Source: Rothia kristinae NBRC 15354
GTDB lineage: Bacteria; Actinomycetota; Actinomycetes; Actinomycetales; Micrococcaceae
Length of the DNA stretch: 64,000 nucleotides
NCBI RefSeq assembly: GCF_001570865.1
Contig: NZ_BCSM01000007.1
Coordinates: 56,068 to 120,067, forward strand
Reading direction: 5' to 3'
In this document: piece by piece, positions 41,451 through 50,685 of the stretch
Layout: each line of letters opens with the position of its first letter
How positions within the stretch are numbered: position 1 is the stretch's first letter
Translations under genes and position numbers: made by a program
The notes under the pieces: generated by a model
What the model was told of the DNA's origin: nothing
The model's input: the letters and a program-made list of their open reading frames with translations, nothing else
Databases searched by the model: none

Positions 41451-43220
41451 TCAGTCCTTCGCCGGCTCCGGCTTCGCGTCCACCCCGGTCTCCTTGCGCT
41501 GCTGCGCGGTGATCGGGGCGGGGGCCGCGGTCAGCGGGTCGTAGCCGTTGCCGGTCTTCGGGAAGGCGATGACCTCGCGGATGGAGTCCGTGCCGGCCAG
41601 CAGGGCCACCACGCGATCCCACCCGAAGGCGATGCCGCCGTGCGGGGGGGCGCCGTACTTGAAGGCCTCCAGCAGGAAGCCGAACTTCTCCTGCGCCTCC
41701 TCCTCGGAGATGCCCATGACCTGGAAGACCCGCTCCTGCACGTCCCGGCGGTGGATGCGGATGGAGCCGCCGCCGATCTCGTTGCCGTTGCACACGATGT
41801 CGTAGGCGTAGGCCAGGGCCGCACCCGGGTCCTGGTCGAAGGTGTCCAGGAACTCCGGCTTGGGCGAGGTGAAGGCGTGGTGCACTGCAGTCCACGCGGA
41901 GTGGCCCAGGGCGACGTCGCCGGACTCCTCGGCGTCGGCGGCCGGCTCGAACAGCGGGGCGTCCACGACCCACACGAAGGCCCAGTCGCCGTCCTTGATC
42001 AGCCCGGTGCGGTGCCCGATCTCCACGCGGGCCGCGCCCAGCAGGGCGCGGGAGGCCTTGGCCTCGCCCGCGGCGAAGAAGATGCAGTCCCCGGGCTCGG
42101 CACCGGTCGCGGCGGCCAGGCCCTCGCGCTCGGCGTCGGTGATGTTCTTGGCCACCGGGCCGGTCAGGGTACCGTCCTCCTGGACCAGCACGTACGCCAG
42201 GCCCTTGGCCCCGTGCTGCTTGGCCCACTCCTGCCAGGCGTCCAGGGTGCGCCGCGGCTGGGAGGCCCCGCCCGGCATGACCACGGCCCCCACGTACGGG
42301 GCCTTGAACACGCGGAAGGTGGTGTCCTGGAAGTACTCGGTCAGCTCGGTCAGCTCCAGGCCGAAGCGCAGGTCCGGCTTGTCCGAGCCGTACTTCTCCA
42401 TGGCTTCGGCGTAGGTCATCCGGCGGATGGGGCGGGGCACCTCGACGTCGATCAGCTTCCACAGGGCCGCGACGATGCGCTCCCCGAGGTCGATGACGTC
42501 GTCCTCCTCCACGAAGGAGGCCTCGATGTCCAGCTGGGTGAACTCGGGCTGGCGGTCCGCCCGGAAGTCCTCGTCCCGGTAACAGCGGGCGATCTGGTAG
42601 TACTTCTCGATCCCGCCGACCTGCAGCAGCTGCTTGAACAGCTGCGGGGACTGCGGCAGGGCGTACCAGGAGCCCGGGGCCAGGCGGGCCGGGACGACGA
42701 AGTCGCGGGCGCCCTCCGGGGTGGAGCGGGTCATCGTGGGGGTCTCCACCTCCACGTAGCCGTCCTCGTGCAGCAGCTCGCGGGCGGTGCGGTTGGCCTC
42801 GGAGCGCAGCCGCATGATCTTCGCCGGCTCCGGGCGGCGCAGGTCCAGGTAGCGGTGGCGCAGCCGGGCCTCCTCACCGACCTCCACGTGCTCGTCGATC
42901 TGGAAGGGCAGGGGGGCCGCGGTGTTGAGCACCTCGGTGGAGGCCACCTCCACCTCGATCTGCCCGGTCACCAGGTTCGGGTTCTCGTTGCCCTCCGGGC
43001 GGGCGCGCACGGTGCCGGTGACCTGCAGGACGTACTCGTTGCGCAGCGCGTCGAAGTCGGCCTCGTCGTGGAAGACGCACTGGGTGATGCCGGTGCGGTC
43101 CCGCAGGTCCACGAAGGCCACCCCGCCGTGGTCGCGGCGTCGGGCGACCCAGCCGGCCAGGGTCACGGTCTCTCCGATGTTCTCGGCGGTCAGCTCGCCG
43201 AGGGTGTGGGTGCGCAGCAC
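41451..43220 (-). CDS. aspS: Aspartyl-tRNA synthetase (probably non-discriminating)
   Basis: This class IIb synthetase has an anticodon-binding OB domain (residues 1-105, [20 protein letters not shown]), the catalytic core with RYLDLRRPE, the RYLDLR-linked motif 2 region [19 protein letters not shown], the bacterial GAD insertion, and motif 3 in [13 protein letters not shown]. Length (589) is normal. The anticodon-domain histidine in RRDHGG, rather than the leucine of E. coli, is a feature of non-discriminating enzymes that also charge tRNA(Asn), followed by amidation by GatCAB. The GTG start lacks a close ribosome binding site. A TAGACT -10 lies about 90 bases upstream. Confidence 0.96.
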   Translation of the reverse strand: MLRTHTLGELTAENIGETVTLAGWVARRRDHGGVAFVDLRDRTGITQCVFHDEADFDALRNEYVLQVTGTVRARPEGNENPNLVTGQIEVEVASTEVLNTAAPLPFQIDEHVEVGEEARLRHRYLDLRRPEPAKIMRLRSEANRTARELLHEDGYVEVETPTMTRSTPEGARDFVVPARLAPGSWYALPQSPQLFKQLLQVGGIEKYYQIARCYRDEDFRADRQPEFTQLDIEASFVEEDDVIDLGERIVAALWKLIDVEVPRPIRRMTYAEAMEKYGSDKPDLRFGLELTELTEYFQDTTFRVFKAPYVGAVVMPGGASQPRRTLDAWQEWAKQHGAKGLAYVLVQEDGTLTGPVAKNITDAEREGLAAATGAEPGDCIFFAAGEAKASRALLGAARVEIGHRTGLIKDGDWAFVWVVDAPLFEPAADAEESGDVALGHSAWTAVHHAFTSPKPEFLDTFDQDPGAALAYAYDIVCNGNEIGGGSIRIHRRDVQERVFQVMGISEEEAQEKFGFLLEAFKYGAPPHGGIAFGWDRVVALLAGTDSIREVIAFPKTGNGYDPLTAAPAPITAQQRKETGVDAKPEPAKD

Positions 43221-43309
43221 GGGGGTTACGGCCTTTCGGTGGGGTGCGTGCCGGACCGCGCGCCGGCCCCGAGGGGGACGGCGTACGGGACGGCGGGTTC
43301 TGGTGATCG

Positions 43310-43315
43310 AGTCTA
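43310..43315 (-). promoter_or_regulatory. -10 hexamer TAGACT for aspS
   Basis: TAGACT on the minus strand in the hisS-aspS gap implies a leader of about 83 bases; no -35 match was found. Confidence 0.42.
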
Positions 43316-43357
43316 TCGCGCGGGCTCACGCCCCGCCCGGGAGGGGCAGCGCTCGGC

Positions 43358-44716
43358 TCAGTCTGCGGCGGGGGCGGTGACCTGGGGGGCGAGGTCCGTG
43401 GCCGGGGGCATCCAGGTCGCGGGATCGGCCGGCACCTGCTCGCCGGAGCGGATGTCCTTGACCTCGTGGGTCGGGTTCCCCTGCTCGTCGCTGCCGGTGA
43501 ACCAGACGTAGGGGATGCCGCGGCGGTCGGCGTGGCGGATCTGCTTGCCGAACTTCGCCGCCTGCGCGGAGACCTCGGTGGGGATTCCGCGGGCGCGCAG
43601 CTGCTGGGCGACGTCCTGCGCCGCGGACCAGGTGTCCTCGTCGGTCAGCGCCACGTAGACCGCGGTGGGGACCTTGCGGCTGGCCGCGGCCAGGTGCTGG
43701 GAGAGGATGCGGGCCACCAGGCGGGTGACCCCGATGGACAGCCCGACGCCGGGGAAGGTGCGCTTGCCGTCCGAGGCCAGGGATTCGTAGCGCCCGCCGG
43801 AGCAGATGGAGCCGAGCTCCTCGTGTCCGACCAGCACGGTCTCGTAGACGGTGCCGGTGTAGTAGTCCAGCCCGCGGGCGATGGACAGGTCCGCGGTGAC
43901 CTGGCCCGGGGCGCGCTTGGCGGCCTGGCCGACGACCTCGGCCAGCTCCGCCAGGCCCTCCTCCAGCAGCGGGTCCTGCACGCCCAGGGCCCGCACCCGG
44001 TCCACGAAGGACAGATCCTCCGCGGTGATCTCCGCCAGGGCCAGGGCCTTGCCGACCTGCTCCTCGGTGGCCCCGAGCTCCTCGCGCAGCAGGTTCCCGA
44101 CGGCTTCCGGGCCGATCTTGTCCAGCTTGTCGATGCTGCGCAGCACCCCGGCGGTGTCGGTGAGCCCGATGCCGCGGTAGAAGCCCTCGGAGAGCTTGCG
44201 GTTGTTGGCCCGCATCCGGAAGGCCGGCAGCGGCAGGGCGGACAGGGCGTCCACGATGACCAGGGCGAGCTCGACGTCGTAGCGGAAGGGCAGGGCGCCG
44301 TCGCCGACGACGTCCACATCGGCCTGGGTGAACTCCCGGTACCGGCCCTCCTGGGGCCGCTCCCCGCGCCAGGACTTCTGGATCTGGTAGCGCTGGAAGG
44401 GGAAGTCCAGGTGCCCGGCGTTCTCCACGACGTAGCGGGCGAAGGGCACGGTCAGGTCGAAGTGCAGGGCCAGGCGGTCCTTGGCCCGGCGCTCCGGGGC
44501 GGGTCCGTCCTCCTGCAGCCGGGAGACGGCGTAGACCTCCTTGTCGATCTCGCCCTTGCGCAGCAGCTGCTCCTGGGTCTCCATCGAGCGGGTCTCGATG
44601 TTGGAGAAGCCGTGCAGCTCGAAGGTCCGGCGCAGGGTGTCCAGCACGTGGTTCTCCACCACCCGCTCCTCCGGCAGCAGCTCCGGGAAACCTGACAGGG
44701 ACGCCTTGCGGGCCAT
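43358..44716 (-). CDS. hisS: Histidyl-tRNA synthetase
   Basis: This class II synthetase charges tRNA(His). The 452-residue product has motif 1 around FELHGFSNIETRSMETQE, motif 2 with RYQIQKSWRGERPQEGRYRE, the histidine-specific ARGLDYYTGTVYE loop, and motif 3 GVGLSIGVTRL. The C-terminal anticodon-binding domain contains LRARGIPTEV. ATG 44716 was chosen because GGAGGAGAGG precedes it and homologues begin with this lysine-rich segment. It is followed by aspS after 137 bases. Confidence 0.96.
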   Translation of the reverse strand: MARKASLSGFPELLPEERVVENHVLDTLRRTFELHGFSNIETRSMETQEQLLRKGEIDKEVYAVSRLQEDGPAPERRAKDRLALHFDLTVPFARYVVENAGHLDFPFQRYQIQKSWRGERPQEGRYREFTQADVDVVGDGALPFRYDVELALVIVDALSALPLPAFRMRANNRKLSEGFYRGIGLTDTAGVLRSIDKLDKIGPEAVGNLLREELGATEEQVGKALALAEITAEDLSFVDRVRALGVQDPLLEEGLAELAEVVGQAAKRAPGQVTADLSIARGLDYYTGTVYETVLVGHEELGSICSGGRYESLASDGKRTFPGVGLSIGVTRLVARILSQHLAAASRKVPTAVYVALTDEDTWSAAQDVAQQLRARGIPTEVSAQAAKFGKQIRHADRRGIPYVWFTGSDEQGNPTHEVKDIRSGEQVPADPATWMPPATDLAPQVTAPAAD

Positions 44717-44775
44717 GGGCCTCTCCTCCACGGGGTTCGGGGTCGACACCGCGCGGATGGGCCGCGCGCCCCACC

Positions 44776-44781
44776 ACTGTA
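44776..44781 (-). promoter_or_regulatory. -10 hexamer TACAGT for hisS
   Basis: TACAGT on the minus strand lies in the divergent hisS/DUF349 gap and implies a leader of about 53 bases, which holds the GGAGGAGAGG ribosome binding site. Confidence 0.5.
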
Positions 44782-44860
44782 CCGCCGGCGCGCACCGGGC
44801 ACGACGGCGCCGGACCCGTCACGGGGCCTCGAGGATTCTCCGCGTGATGCACGCGACAGA

Positions 44861-44866
44861 TATATT
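44861..44866 (+). promoter_or_regulatory. -10 hexamer TATATT before the DUF349 gene
   Basis: TATATT is followed by GGAGGG and then the ATG at 44873. The 6-base gap fits a leaderless start; the GGAGGG would be too close for a normal ribosome binding site unless transcription begins further upstream. Confidence 0.5.
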
Positions 44867-44872
44867 GGAGGG

Positions 44873-46357
44873 ATGCGCCCCACCGATGATCACTCGCAGC
44901 CCGCCTCCGCACCGCGCGACGCCGCGGCCCCCGACTCCTCCGCGCCGAACGCCTCTGCGTCGGAGTCCACCGCTCCGAAACCCGCTGCGCCGAAGCCGGC
45001 CGCGCCGAAGCCCTCGGCCCTGCGTCGCGGTCCCGCCCCGCGGCCCGCGGCGACGCCGGGTGCCCGCCCCGCCGCCACGACCCCGGTGCACGCGCCCTCC
45101 ACCGAGGATCCCGCGGCCCTGGCCGAGGCCGCCTCCCACGGCAGGGTCCGCGAGGACGGGCAGGTCGTCGTCGTGGTGGCCGGCGAGGAGGTGCCGGTGG
45201 GCGCCTACCCGGAGGCCGGACCCGAGGAGGCGCTGCACTACTTCGCCCGCAAGCACCTGGAGCTGCTGGCCCAGATCGCCCTGCTGGAGGGGCGGGTGCA
45301 GCGCGGGGCCGGCGCCCAGGAGGCCCGCCGCGCCCTGGCGACCCTGCGCGAGCAGGCCGCGGCCCGGCGCACCGTCGGGGATCTCGCCGCCCTGGACGCG
45401 CGGCTGGAGGAGCTGCACACGCGCATCGATGCCCTGGAGGCCGAGCAGCGGGAGACCGCCCAGCGGGCCCGGGAGGAGGCCGTGGCCGAGCGGGAGCGGA
45501 TCGTCGCCGCGGCCGAGGAGGTGGCCGCCCAGGATCCGCAGACCCTGCACTGGAAGGATTCCAGCACCCGGCTGAACCAGCTGTTCGACGCCTGGAAGCA
45601 GGCCCAGCGCACCCAGCGGCTGCCCAAGTCGCAGGATGACGCCCTGTGGGCCCGCTTCCGGGCCGCCCGCTCCGGGTTCGAGCGAATGCGCAAGGAGCAC
45701 TTCTCCGACCTCGATCAGCGCAACGCCCAGGCCGTGCGCATCAAGGAGGGGCTGATCGCGGAGGCGGAGGCCCTGCAGGGGTCCACCGACTGGGGCGAGA
45801 CCTCCGGGCGGTACCGGGAGCTGATGCAGCGGTGGAAGCAGGCCCCGCGCGCGGCCCGCCGGGAGGACGACGCCCTGTGGGCCCGCTTCCGGGCCGCCCA
45901 GGACGTGTTCTTCGCCGCCCGCACCGCCGCAAACGAGCAAACCGAGCAGGAGTTCCGGGAGAACCTGCGGGTCAAGGAGGAGCTGCTTCAGCGGGCGCGG
46001 GCGGTGCTGCCCGTGCAGGACCCGGAGCGGGCCAAGGCGCAGCTCGCCCCGATTCTGGAGGCCTGGGACGAGACCGGGATGGTCCCGCGCACGGACTTCC
46101 GGCGCATCGAATCCGAGCTGCAGAAGGTGCAGAACGCCGTGGCCGAGGCCGAGCAGCGCGAGTGGGAGCGCTCGGACCCGGAGACCCGGGCCCGGGCCGA
46201 TTCCATGCTGGGTCAGCTGCGCGAGACCATCGCGCAGGAGGAGCGCGCCCTGGCCGAGGCCGAGCAGGCCGGGGACGAGCGCCGGGCCCGCCAGGCCCGG
46301 GAGGCCTTGGAAACCCGTCGGGCCTGGCTGGCGCAGCTGGAGGCCGCCGACCGGTAG
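44873..46357 (+). CDS. DUF349 domain coiled-coil protein
   Basis: The 494-residue product has a disordered N-terminus rich in Ala/Pro/Ser/Lys with short repeats of PKPAA (residues 36-48). Long helices follow with repeated DUF349 signatures: LNQLFDAWKQAQRTQRLP then DDALWARFRAARSGF; YRELMQRWKQAPRAARRE then DDALWARFRAAQDVF; and LAPILEAWDETGMVPRTDFRRIESELQ. DUF349 proteins are conserved near relA/hisS in Actinobacteria, and their function is not established. No membrane helix or signal peptide is seen. A hairpin holding a DnaA box follows its stop. Confidence 0.88.
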   Translation: MRPTDDHSQPASAPRDAAAPDSSAPNASASESTAPKPAAPKPAAPKPSALRRGPAPRPAATPGARPAATTPVHAPSTEDPAALAEAASHGRVREDGQVVVVVAGEEVPVGAYPEAGPEEALHYFARKHLELLAQIALLEGRVQRGAGAQEARRALATLREQAAARRTVGDLAALDARLEELHTRIDALEAEQRETAQRAREEAVAERERIVAAAEEVAAQDPQTLHWKDSSTRLNQLFDAWKQAQRTQRLPKSQDDALWARFRAARSGFERMRKEHFSDLDQRNAQAVRIKEGLIAEAEALQGSTDWGETSGRYRELMQRWKQAPRAARREDDALWARFRAAQDVFFAARTAANEQTEQEFRENLRVKEELLQRARAVLPVQDPERAKAQLAPILEAWDETGMVPRTDFRRIESELQKVQNAVAEAEQREWERSDPETRARADSMLGQLRETIAQEERALAEAEQAGDERRARQAREALETRRAWLAQLEAADR

Positions 46358-46361
46358 CCGC

Positions 46362-46390
46362 ACCGGCCCCGTTATCCACAGGGGGCCGGT
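46362..46390 (+). terminator. Hairpin with a perfect DnaA box in its loop
   Basis: ACCGGCCCC (46362-46370) pairs with GGGGCCGGT (46382-46390) around an 11-base loop that contains TTATCCACA (46372-46380), an exact DnaA-box consensus. It begins 4 bases past the DUF349 stop, so it could terminate that transcript. No T-run follows. Confidence 0.55.
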
Positions 46391-46432
46391 CCGAGGCAGC
46401 GGGCGGGCCGCGACGGCGTGTTCGATGGTGGC

Positions 46433-47155
46433 ATGAGCGCCACCGTCATGGACCCCCGACGCCTCTGGATGATCTCCGGGCTGCTGCCTCCCCGCCAGCT
46501 GCTGTGCGAGGGGGTGGATCTGAGCCCCGGGGAGGCCTCCGCCCTGGACGCCCGGGGGCTGCTGCACCCCCTCATGCCGGGCCTGTGGAGCCCCCGTTGC
46601 CCGGATCCGCTGCTGCGTGCCTGGGCGGCGGGGCTGCACCTGCGCCCGGGGACACGGGAGCAGGCGGTCATCTGCGGGCTGTCCGCCGCGTGGGTGCACG
46701 GCGCGGCCGCGGCCCCGCGCACCCTGGAGATCGCGGCGGCCCGCGGGGCCCGGCGCCTGCACCCGCTGGAGCTGCTGCACGTGCAGCGGCGGTACCTGCG
46801 GCACACCCGCTACGAGGATCAGCGCATCGGCCCCGTGCGGGTGAGCACGCCGCTGCGCACCGCGGTGGACCTGACCCGGGGTCCCCTGAGCCCCGCGGCG
46901 CGCTCGGCGCTGGCCACCCTGATGCTGCACCCGCGCCTGCGGGTCAGCCCCGAGGCGATCGCGGTGGCGCTGCGGGCCCAGCCCCGGCTCAGCGCGAGGG
47001 ACCGGGCCCTGGCGACCCTGCGGGAGGTCGCAGGCGCGCTGCCCCCGCCCGACGCCGCCCGATCCGACGCCGCGCCGGAGATCACGGAGCCGGGATCACC
47101 GAACCGGACTCATCGGTCCGTGATCACTGGTCCGGCGCGGGGCGGGAGCCGGTGA
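46433..47155 (+). CDS. AbiEi-like protein without a partner toxin
   Basis: The 240-residue product resembles the C-terminal part of AbiEi-family proteins, which act as antitoxins or transcription regulators in type IV toxin-antitoxin systems. Visible points are ALDARGLLHPLMPGLW, the SAAWVHG segment, VRVSTPLRTAVDLTRG and a C-terminal DUF559-free tail. There is no N-terminal helix-turn-helix of obvious quality, no nucleotidyltransferase toxin nearby and no membrane helix. ATG 46433 begins the conserved part. The 3' end overlaps relA (opposite strand) by 32 bases. Such orphan genes are frequent in Micrococcales; the assignment is tentative. Confidence 0.5.
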   Translation: MSATVMDPRRLWMISGLLPPRQLLCEGVDLSPGEASALDARGLLHPLMPGLWSPRCPDPLLRAWAAGLHLRPGTREQAVICGLSAAWVHGAAAAPRTLEIAAARGARRLHPLELLHVQRRYLRHTRYEDQRIGPVRVSTPLRTAVDLTRGPLSPAARSALATLMLHPRLRVSPEAIAVALRAQPRLSARDRALATLREVAGALPPPDAARSDAAPEITEPGSPNRTHRSVITGPARGGSR

Positions 47156-49469
47156 TGCGGTAGACGTCGTAGACGCCGTCGATGTTGCGCACCGCGGTGA
47201 GCACGTGGTCCAGGTAGCGGGGGTCCCCCATCTCGAAGGCGAAGCGGGAGATCGCCAGCCGGGAGACGTTGGTGTGCACCGTCGCGGAGAGGATGTTGAC
47301 CTGGGACTCGGAGAGCACCCGGGTGACGTCCGAGAGCAGGGAGCGCCGGTCCAGGGCCTCCACCTGGATCTCCACGAGGAACACCGAGGAGGAGGTCGGC
47401 GCCCAGCGCACGACGATCCGCCGCGGGTCGTCCTGGGCTCCCCGCATGTTCGGGCAGTCCACCCGGTGCACGGAGATGCCCTTGCCCCGGGTCACGATCC
47501 CGATGATCTCGTCCGGGGGCACCGGGGTGCAGCAGCGGGCGAGTTTGGTGAACACGTTGTCCGCGCCCTCCACGATCACCCCGGAGTCCCCGAACTGCGG
47601 GCGGGAGCGGGTGGTGATGGAGGTCTCCTCGGCGAGGTCCTCCTCGGTGCCCGCGCGCCCGCCCAGCAGGTCCACCAGGCGGTCGATGACGTCCTGGGCC
47701 TTGATCTGCCCCTCGCCGACCGCTTCGTACAGGGCCGCGACGTCGGACTTGCCGTGCTCCTCGGCCACCGAGACCAGAAGCTGGGAGGTCAGCAGCTTCT
47801 GCAGGGGCAGGCTGTGCCGGCGCATCGAGCGGGTCAGGTTGTCCTTGCCCTTCTCGATCGCCCCCTCGCGGCGCTCCTTGGTCAGGTAGTGGCGGATCTT
47901 GGTGCGGGCCCGGGGGCTGGCGACGAACTTCAGCCAGTCCTCGCTGGGTCCGGCGTCCTCAGCCTTGGTGGTCAGCACCTCCACCCGGTCCCCGTGCTGC
48001 AGCTTGGAGGACAGCGGCACGAGCTTGCCGTTGACCCGCGCGCCGATGGTGTGGTCCCCCACCTGCGTGTGGATCGCGTAGGCGAAGTCCACGGGGGTGG
48101 AGCCGGCCGGCAGGGAGAGCACGTCCCCGGCGGGGGTGAAGACGAAGACCTCCTGGGCGTTGACCTCGTAGCGCAGGGAGTCCAGGAACTCGGAGGAGTC
48201 CTGGGTCTCGGACTGCCAGGACATCAGCGACTGCAGCCACTTCATGCCCTCGGCGGACTCCTCCGTGCGGGCATCGCGGCCCGTGGCCTCCCCGCGGGCG
48301 GCGGCCTTGTACTTCCAGTGCGCCGCGATGCCGTATTCGGCCTTCTGGTGCATGTCGTGGGTGCGGATCTGCACCTCCACGGCGCGTCCGCTGGGCCCGA
48401 TCACCGCGGTGTGCAGGGACTGGTAGGTGTTGAACTTCGGCACGGCGATGTAGTCCTTGAAGCGCCCGGGCAGGGGCTTCCACTTCTCGTGCACCACCCC
48501 GAGGGCGGCGTAGCAATCCCGCACGCTGTCCACCAGGACGCGGATCGCCAGCAGATCGTAGATCTCGTCGAATTCCTTGTCCCGCAGGATCATCTTCTGG
48601 TAGATGGAGTAGTAGTGCTTGGGCCGCCCGGTGACCTGGCAGTCGATGCCGGCGGCCTCGAGCTCCTCGATCACCCCGGTGCGGATCTGCTGCAGCTGCT
48701 TCTCCCGCTGGGGGGTCCGGTCCCCCACCATGCGCACGATCTCGTCGTAGATCCGCGGCTCCAGGGCCGCGAAGGAGAGGTCCTCCAGCTCCCACTTGAT
48801 GGTGTTGATGCCGAGGCGATGGGCCAGCGGGGCGAAGATCTCCAGGGTCTCCTTGGCCTTCTTGGCCGCGGACTCCGGGGAGACGAAGCGCCAGGTCCGC
48901 GCGTTGTGCAGCCGGTCCGCGAGCTTGATGACCAGCACCCGGATGTCCTTGGCCATGGCGATGACCATCTTGCGCACGGTCTCCGCCTGGGCGTGCTCGC
49001 CGTAGGTGACCTTGTCCAGCTTGGTCACCCCGTCCACCAGCTCGGCGACCTCCGCCCCGAAGTCCTCGGTCAGCTGCTCCAGGGTGTAGTCCGTGTCCTC
49101 CACGGTGTCGTGCAGCAGCCCCGCGATCAGCGTGGCCCCGGAGGCCCCGAGCTCGGCGAGGATCGTCGTGACCGCGACCGGGTGGGTGATGTACGGGTCC
49201 CCGGACTTGCGCTTCTGCCCGGTGTGGCACCGGTCCGCGACCTTGAAGGCCTTCTCGATGCGCCCGATGTCCTCCTGCGGATTGTGCTGCATCACGGTGC
49301 GCAGCAGGGGCACGAGCACCGGGGAGATGGCCGGCAGCTGGCTGGTCAGGGTGCCGGCCCCCGGTTCGAGCTTCTTCAGGGTCGGGAAGGATCGGCGCAC
49401 CGGGGTGCGCGCGGACGCGGACATGACCCGGTGGGTCCCGTGGCCCTCGCCGTCGTGCTGTGTGCTCAC
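47124..49469 (-). CDS. rel: Bifunctional (p)ppGpp synthetase/hydrolase
   Basis: Rel makes and degrades the stringent-response alarmone. The 781-residue product has the N-terminal HD hydrolase domain (THPVAVTTILAEL, catalytic HD at about residues 120-121 in LLHDTVEDTDYT), the synthetase domain (RDKEFDEIYDLLAIRV, FNTYQSLHTAVIG, VEVQIRT), a TGS domain (VFTPAGDVLSLPAGSTPVDF) and a C-terminal zinc/ACT region ending near DVYRITGS. GTG 49469 is supported by AGGAGG 5 bases upstream. It is downstream of secF, as in most Actinobacteria. A TACACT -10 lies about 55 bases upstream. Confidence 0.96.
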   Translation of the reverse strand: MSTQHDGEGHGTHRVMSASARTPVRRSFPTLKKLEPGAGTLTSQLPAISPVLVPLLRTVMQHNPQEDIGRIEKAFKVADRCHTGQKRKSGDPYITHPVAVTTILAELGASGATLIAGLLHDTVEDTDYTLEQLTEDFGAEVAELVDGVTKLDKVTYGEHAQAETVRKMVIAMAKDIRVLVIKLADRLHNARTWRFVSPESAAKKAKETLEIFAPLAHRLGINTIKWELEDLSFAALEPRIYDEIVRMVGDRTPQREKQLQQIRTGVIEELEAAGIDCQVTGRPKHYYSIYQKMILRDKEFDEIYDLLAIRVLVDSVRDCYAALGVVHEKWKPLPGRFKDYIAVPKFNTYQSLHTAVIGPSGRAVEVQIRTHDMHQKAEYGIAAHWKYKAAARGEATGRDARTEESAEGMKWLQSLMSWQSETQDSSEFLDSLRYEVNAQEVFVFTPAGDVLSLPAGSTPVDFAYAIHTQVGDHTIGARVNGKLVPLSSKLQHGDRVEVLTTKAEDAGPSEDWLKFVASPRARTKIRHYLTKERREGAIEKGKDNLTRSMRRHSLPLQKLLTSQLLVSVAEEHGKSDVAALYEAVGEGQIKAQDVIDRLVDLLGGRAGTEEDLAEETSITTRSRPQFGDSGVIVEGADNVFTKLARCCTPVPPDEIIGIVTRGKGISVHRVDCPNMRGAQDDPRRIVVRWAPTSSSVFLVEIQVEALDRRSLLSDVTRVLSESQVNILSATVHTNVSRLAISRFAFEMGDPRYLDHVLTAVRNIDGVYDVYRITGSRPAPDQ

Positions 49470-49520
49470 ATCGGCCTCCTCGCGCCCGCCTGCGGCGGGT
49501 CCCGTCTGTGTGATGGACCT

Positions 49521-49526
49521 AGTGTA
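49521..49526 (-). promoter_or_regulatory. -10 hexamer TACACT for rel
   Basis: TACACT on the minus strand, with a weak CTGAGC 17 bases before it, lies in the secF-rel gap. It gives rel its own promoter with a leader of about 45 bases. Confidence 0.5.
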
Positions 49527-49545
49527 GTCGGCCGCGGAAGCCCGC

Positions 49546-50685
49546 TCAGACGACGGCGCCGTTGTCCGGCCGACCCTTGGCCTGCGGCTCGAAGCGCGGC
49601 ACCGGCAGCGCCTGCTCCTCCTCCCCCGTCTCCGGGTCCCCGGCGCGGTGGGACCCGCTGCCGGTGCCCTCGGAGGCCTCCGGCTGAGCCTCCTCCTCGG
49701 GGCTCTGCCCGTTCTCACGGGCCGTGAGCACCGCGGCGGTCTGCTCGCGGATCCCGGCCTCGTGCCCGCGCAGCACCGCGTAGAGCGGGGCGGAGACGAA
49801 CAGCGTCCCGAGGGTGCCCATGATGATGCCGATGAACAGGGACAGGGACAGGTCCTGCAGGGTCCCGGCCCCCAGCAGGATGGCGCCGATGAACAGGATC
49901 GAGCCAACCGGCAGGATCCCGACAACGGAGGTGTTGATGGAGCGCACCAGCGTCTGGTTCACAGCCAGGTTGACCTCCTCGGCGAAGGTGCGCCGCCGGT
50001 TGGTCTGCCAGCCCTGGGTGTTCTCGCGGATCTTGTCGAAGACCACCACGGAGTCATAGAGGGAGTAGGAGAGGATCGTGAGGAAGCCGATGATCGCCGA
50101 GGGGGTGATCTCGAAGCCGCATGCGGCGTACACCCCGAGCGTGGTGATCACGGTGAACAGCAGGCCCGCGATCGCGGACAGGGACATCTTGACCGTGCGG
50201 AAGTACAGGGCCATGCCCACGGTGGCCAGGGCGACGAACGCGATCAGCCCCCAGGTGGCCTGCCGGGTGACCCCGGCCCCCCAGGAGGGTCCGACGAAGG
50301 AGGAAGTCACTTCGTCGTCGGTGACGTGGTAGGCGTCCTTCAGAGCCTGCTTGACGGCGAGGGTCTGGGCGTCATCCAGCTGGTCCGTCTGGACCCGGAT
50401 GGTGCCCGGGGCGATGTTGGTGACCTCGGTGTGCTCGGCCTGGGCGTTATCGGCCACGGCCTGCTGCCCGATCTTCACGTCGGTGTTAGACACGTCCGAG
50501 ACCGTGAACTCGGAGCCGCCGCGGAAGTCGATGCCGAACTTCAGCCCGCCCCCGAATACGGGGATGAGCACGGAGATGACCACCAGGGCCGCGGCGATGC
50601 TGAGCCACAGGCGCCGCTTGGGCACGAAGGGGATGGAGGTCTTCCCGGTGTAGAGGTTGCTGCCGAACTCGGCGAATCTAGCCAC
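49546..50685 (-). CDS. secF: Protein translocase subunit SecF
   Basis: SecF works with SecD as a proton-driven pulling machine on the periplasmic face of SecYEG. The 379-residue product has six membrane helices. It carries the first-loop signature LKFGIDFRGGSEF, ATVGMALYFRT, ITPSAIIGFLTILSYSLYDSVVVFDKIREN across helices 4-5, and INTSVVGILPVGSILFIG. The C-terminal 75 residues are an acidic tail rich in Glu/Gly/Ser. GTG 50685 has AAGGAG 6 bases upstream and overlaps the secD end by 8 bases. Confidence 0.95.
   Translation of the reverse strand: MARFAEFGSNLYTGKTSIPFVPKRRLWLSIAAALVVISVLIPVFGGGLKFGIDFRGGSEFTVSDVSNTDVKIGQQAVADNAQAEHTEVTNIAPGTIRVQTDQLDDAQTLAVKQALKDAYHVTDDEVTSSFVGPSWGAGVTRQATWGLIAFVALATVGMALYFRTVKMSLSAIAGLLFTVITTLGVYAACGFEITPSAIIGFLTILSYSLYDSVVVFDKIRENTQGWQTNRRRTFAEEVNLAVNQTLVRSINTSVVGILPVGSILFIGAILLGAGTLQDLSLSLFIGIIMGTLGTLFVSAPLYAVLRGHEAGIREQTAAVLTARENGQSPEEEAQPEASEGTGSGSHRAGDPETGEEEQALPVPRFEPQAKGRPDNGAVV

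Noticed and set aside
44977..45016. Short direct repeats in the DUF349 gene as a CRISPR-like or tandem-repeat element.
   Set aside because: They are in-frame PKPAA amino-acid repeats in a disordered N-terminus, only about 15 bases per unit and a few units long.
46433..47155. A complete toxin-antitoxin or defence module next to rel.
   Set aside because: Only an AbiEi-like protein is present; neither neighbour (DUF349 protein, Rel) is an AbiEii toxin.
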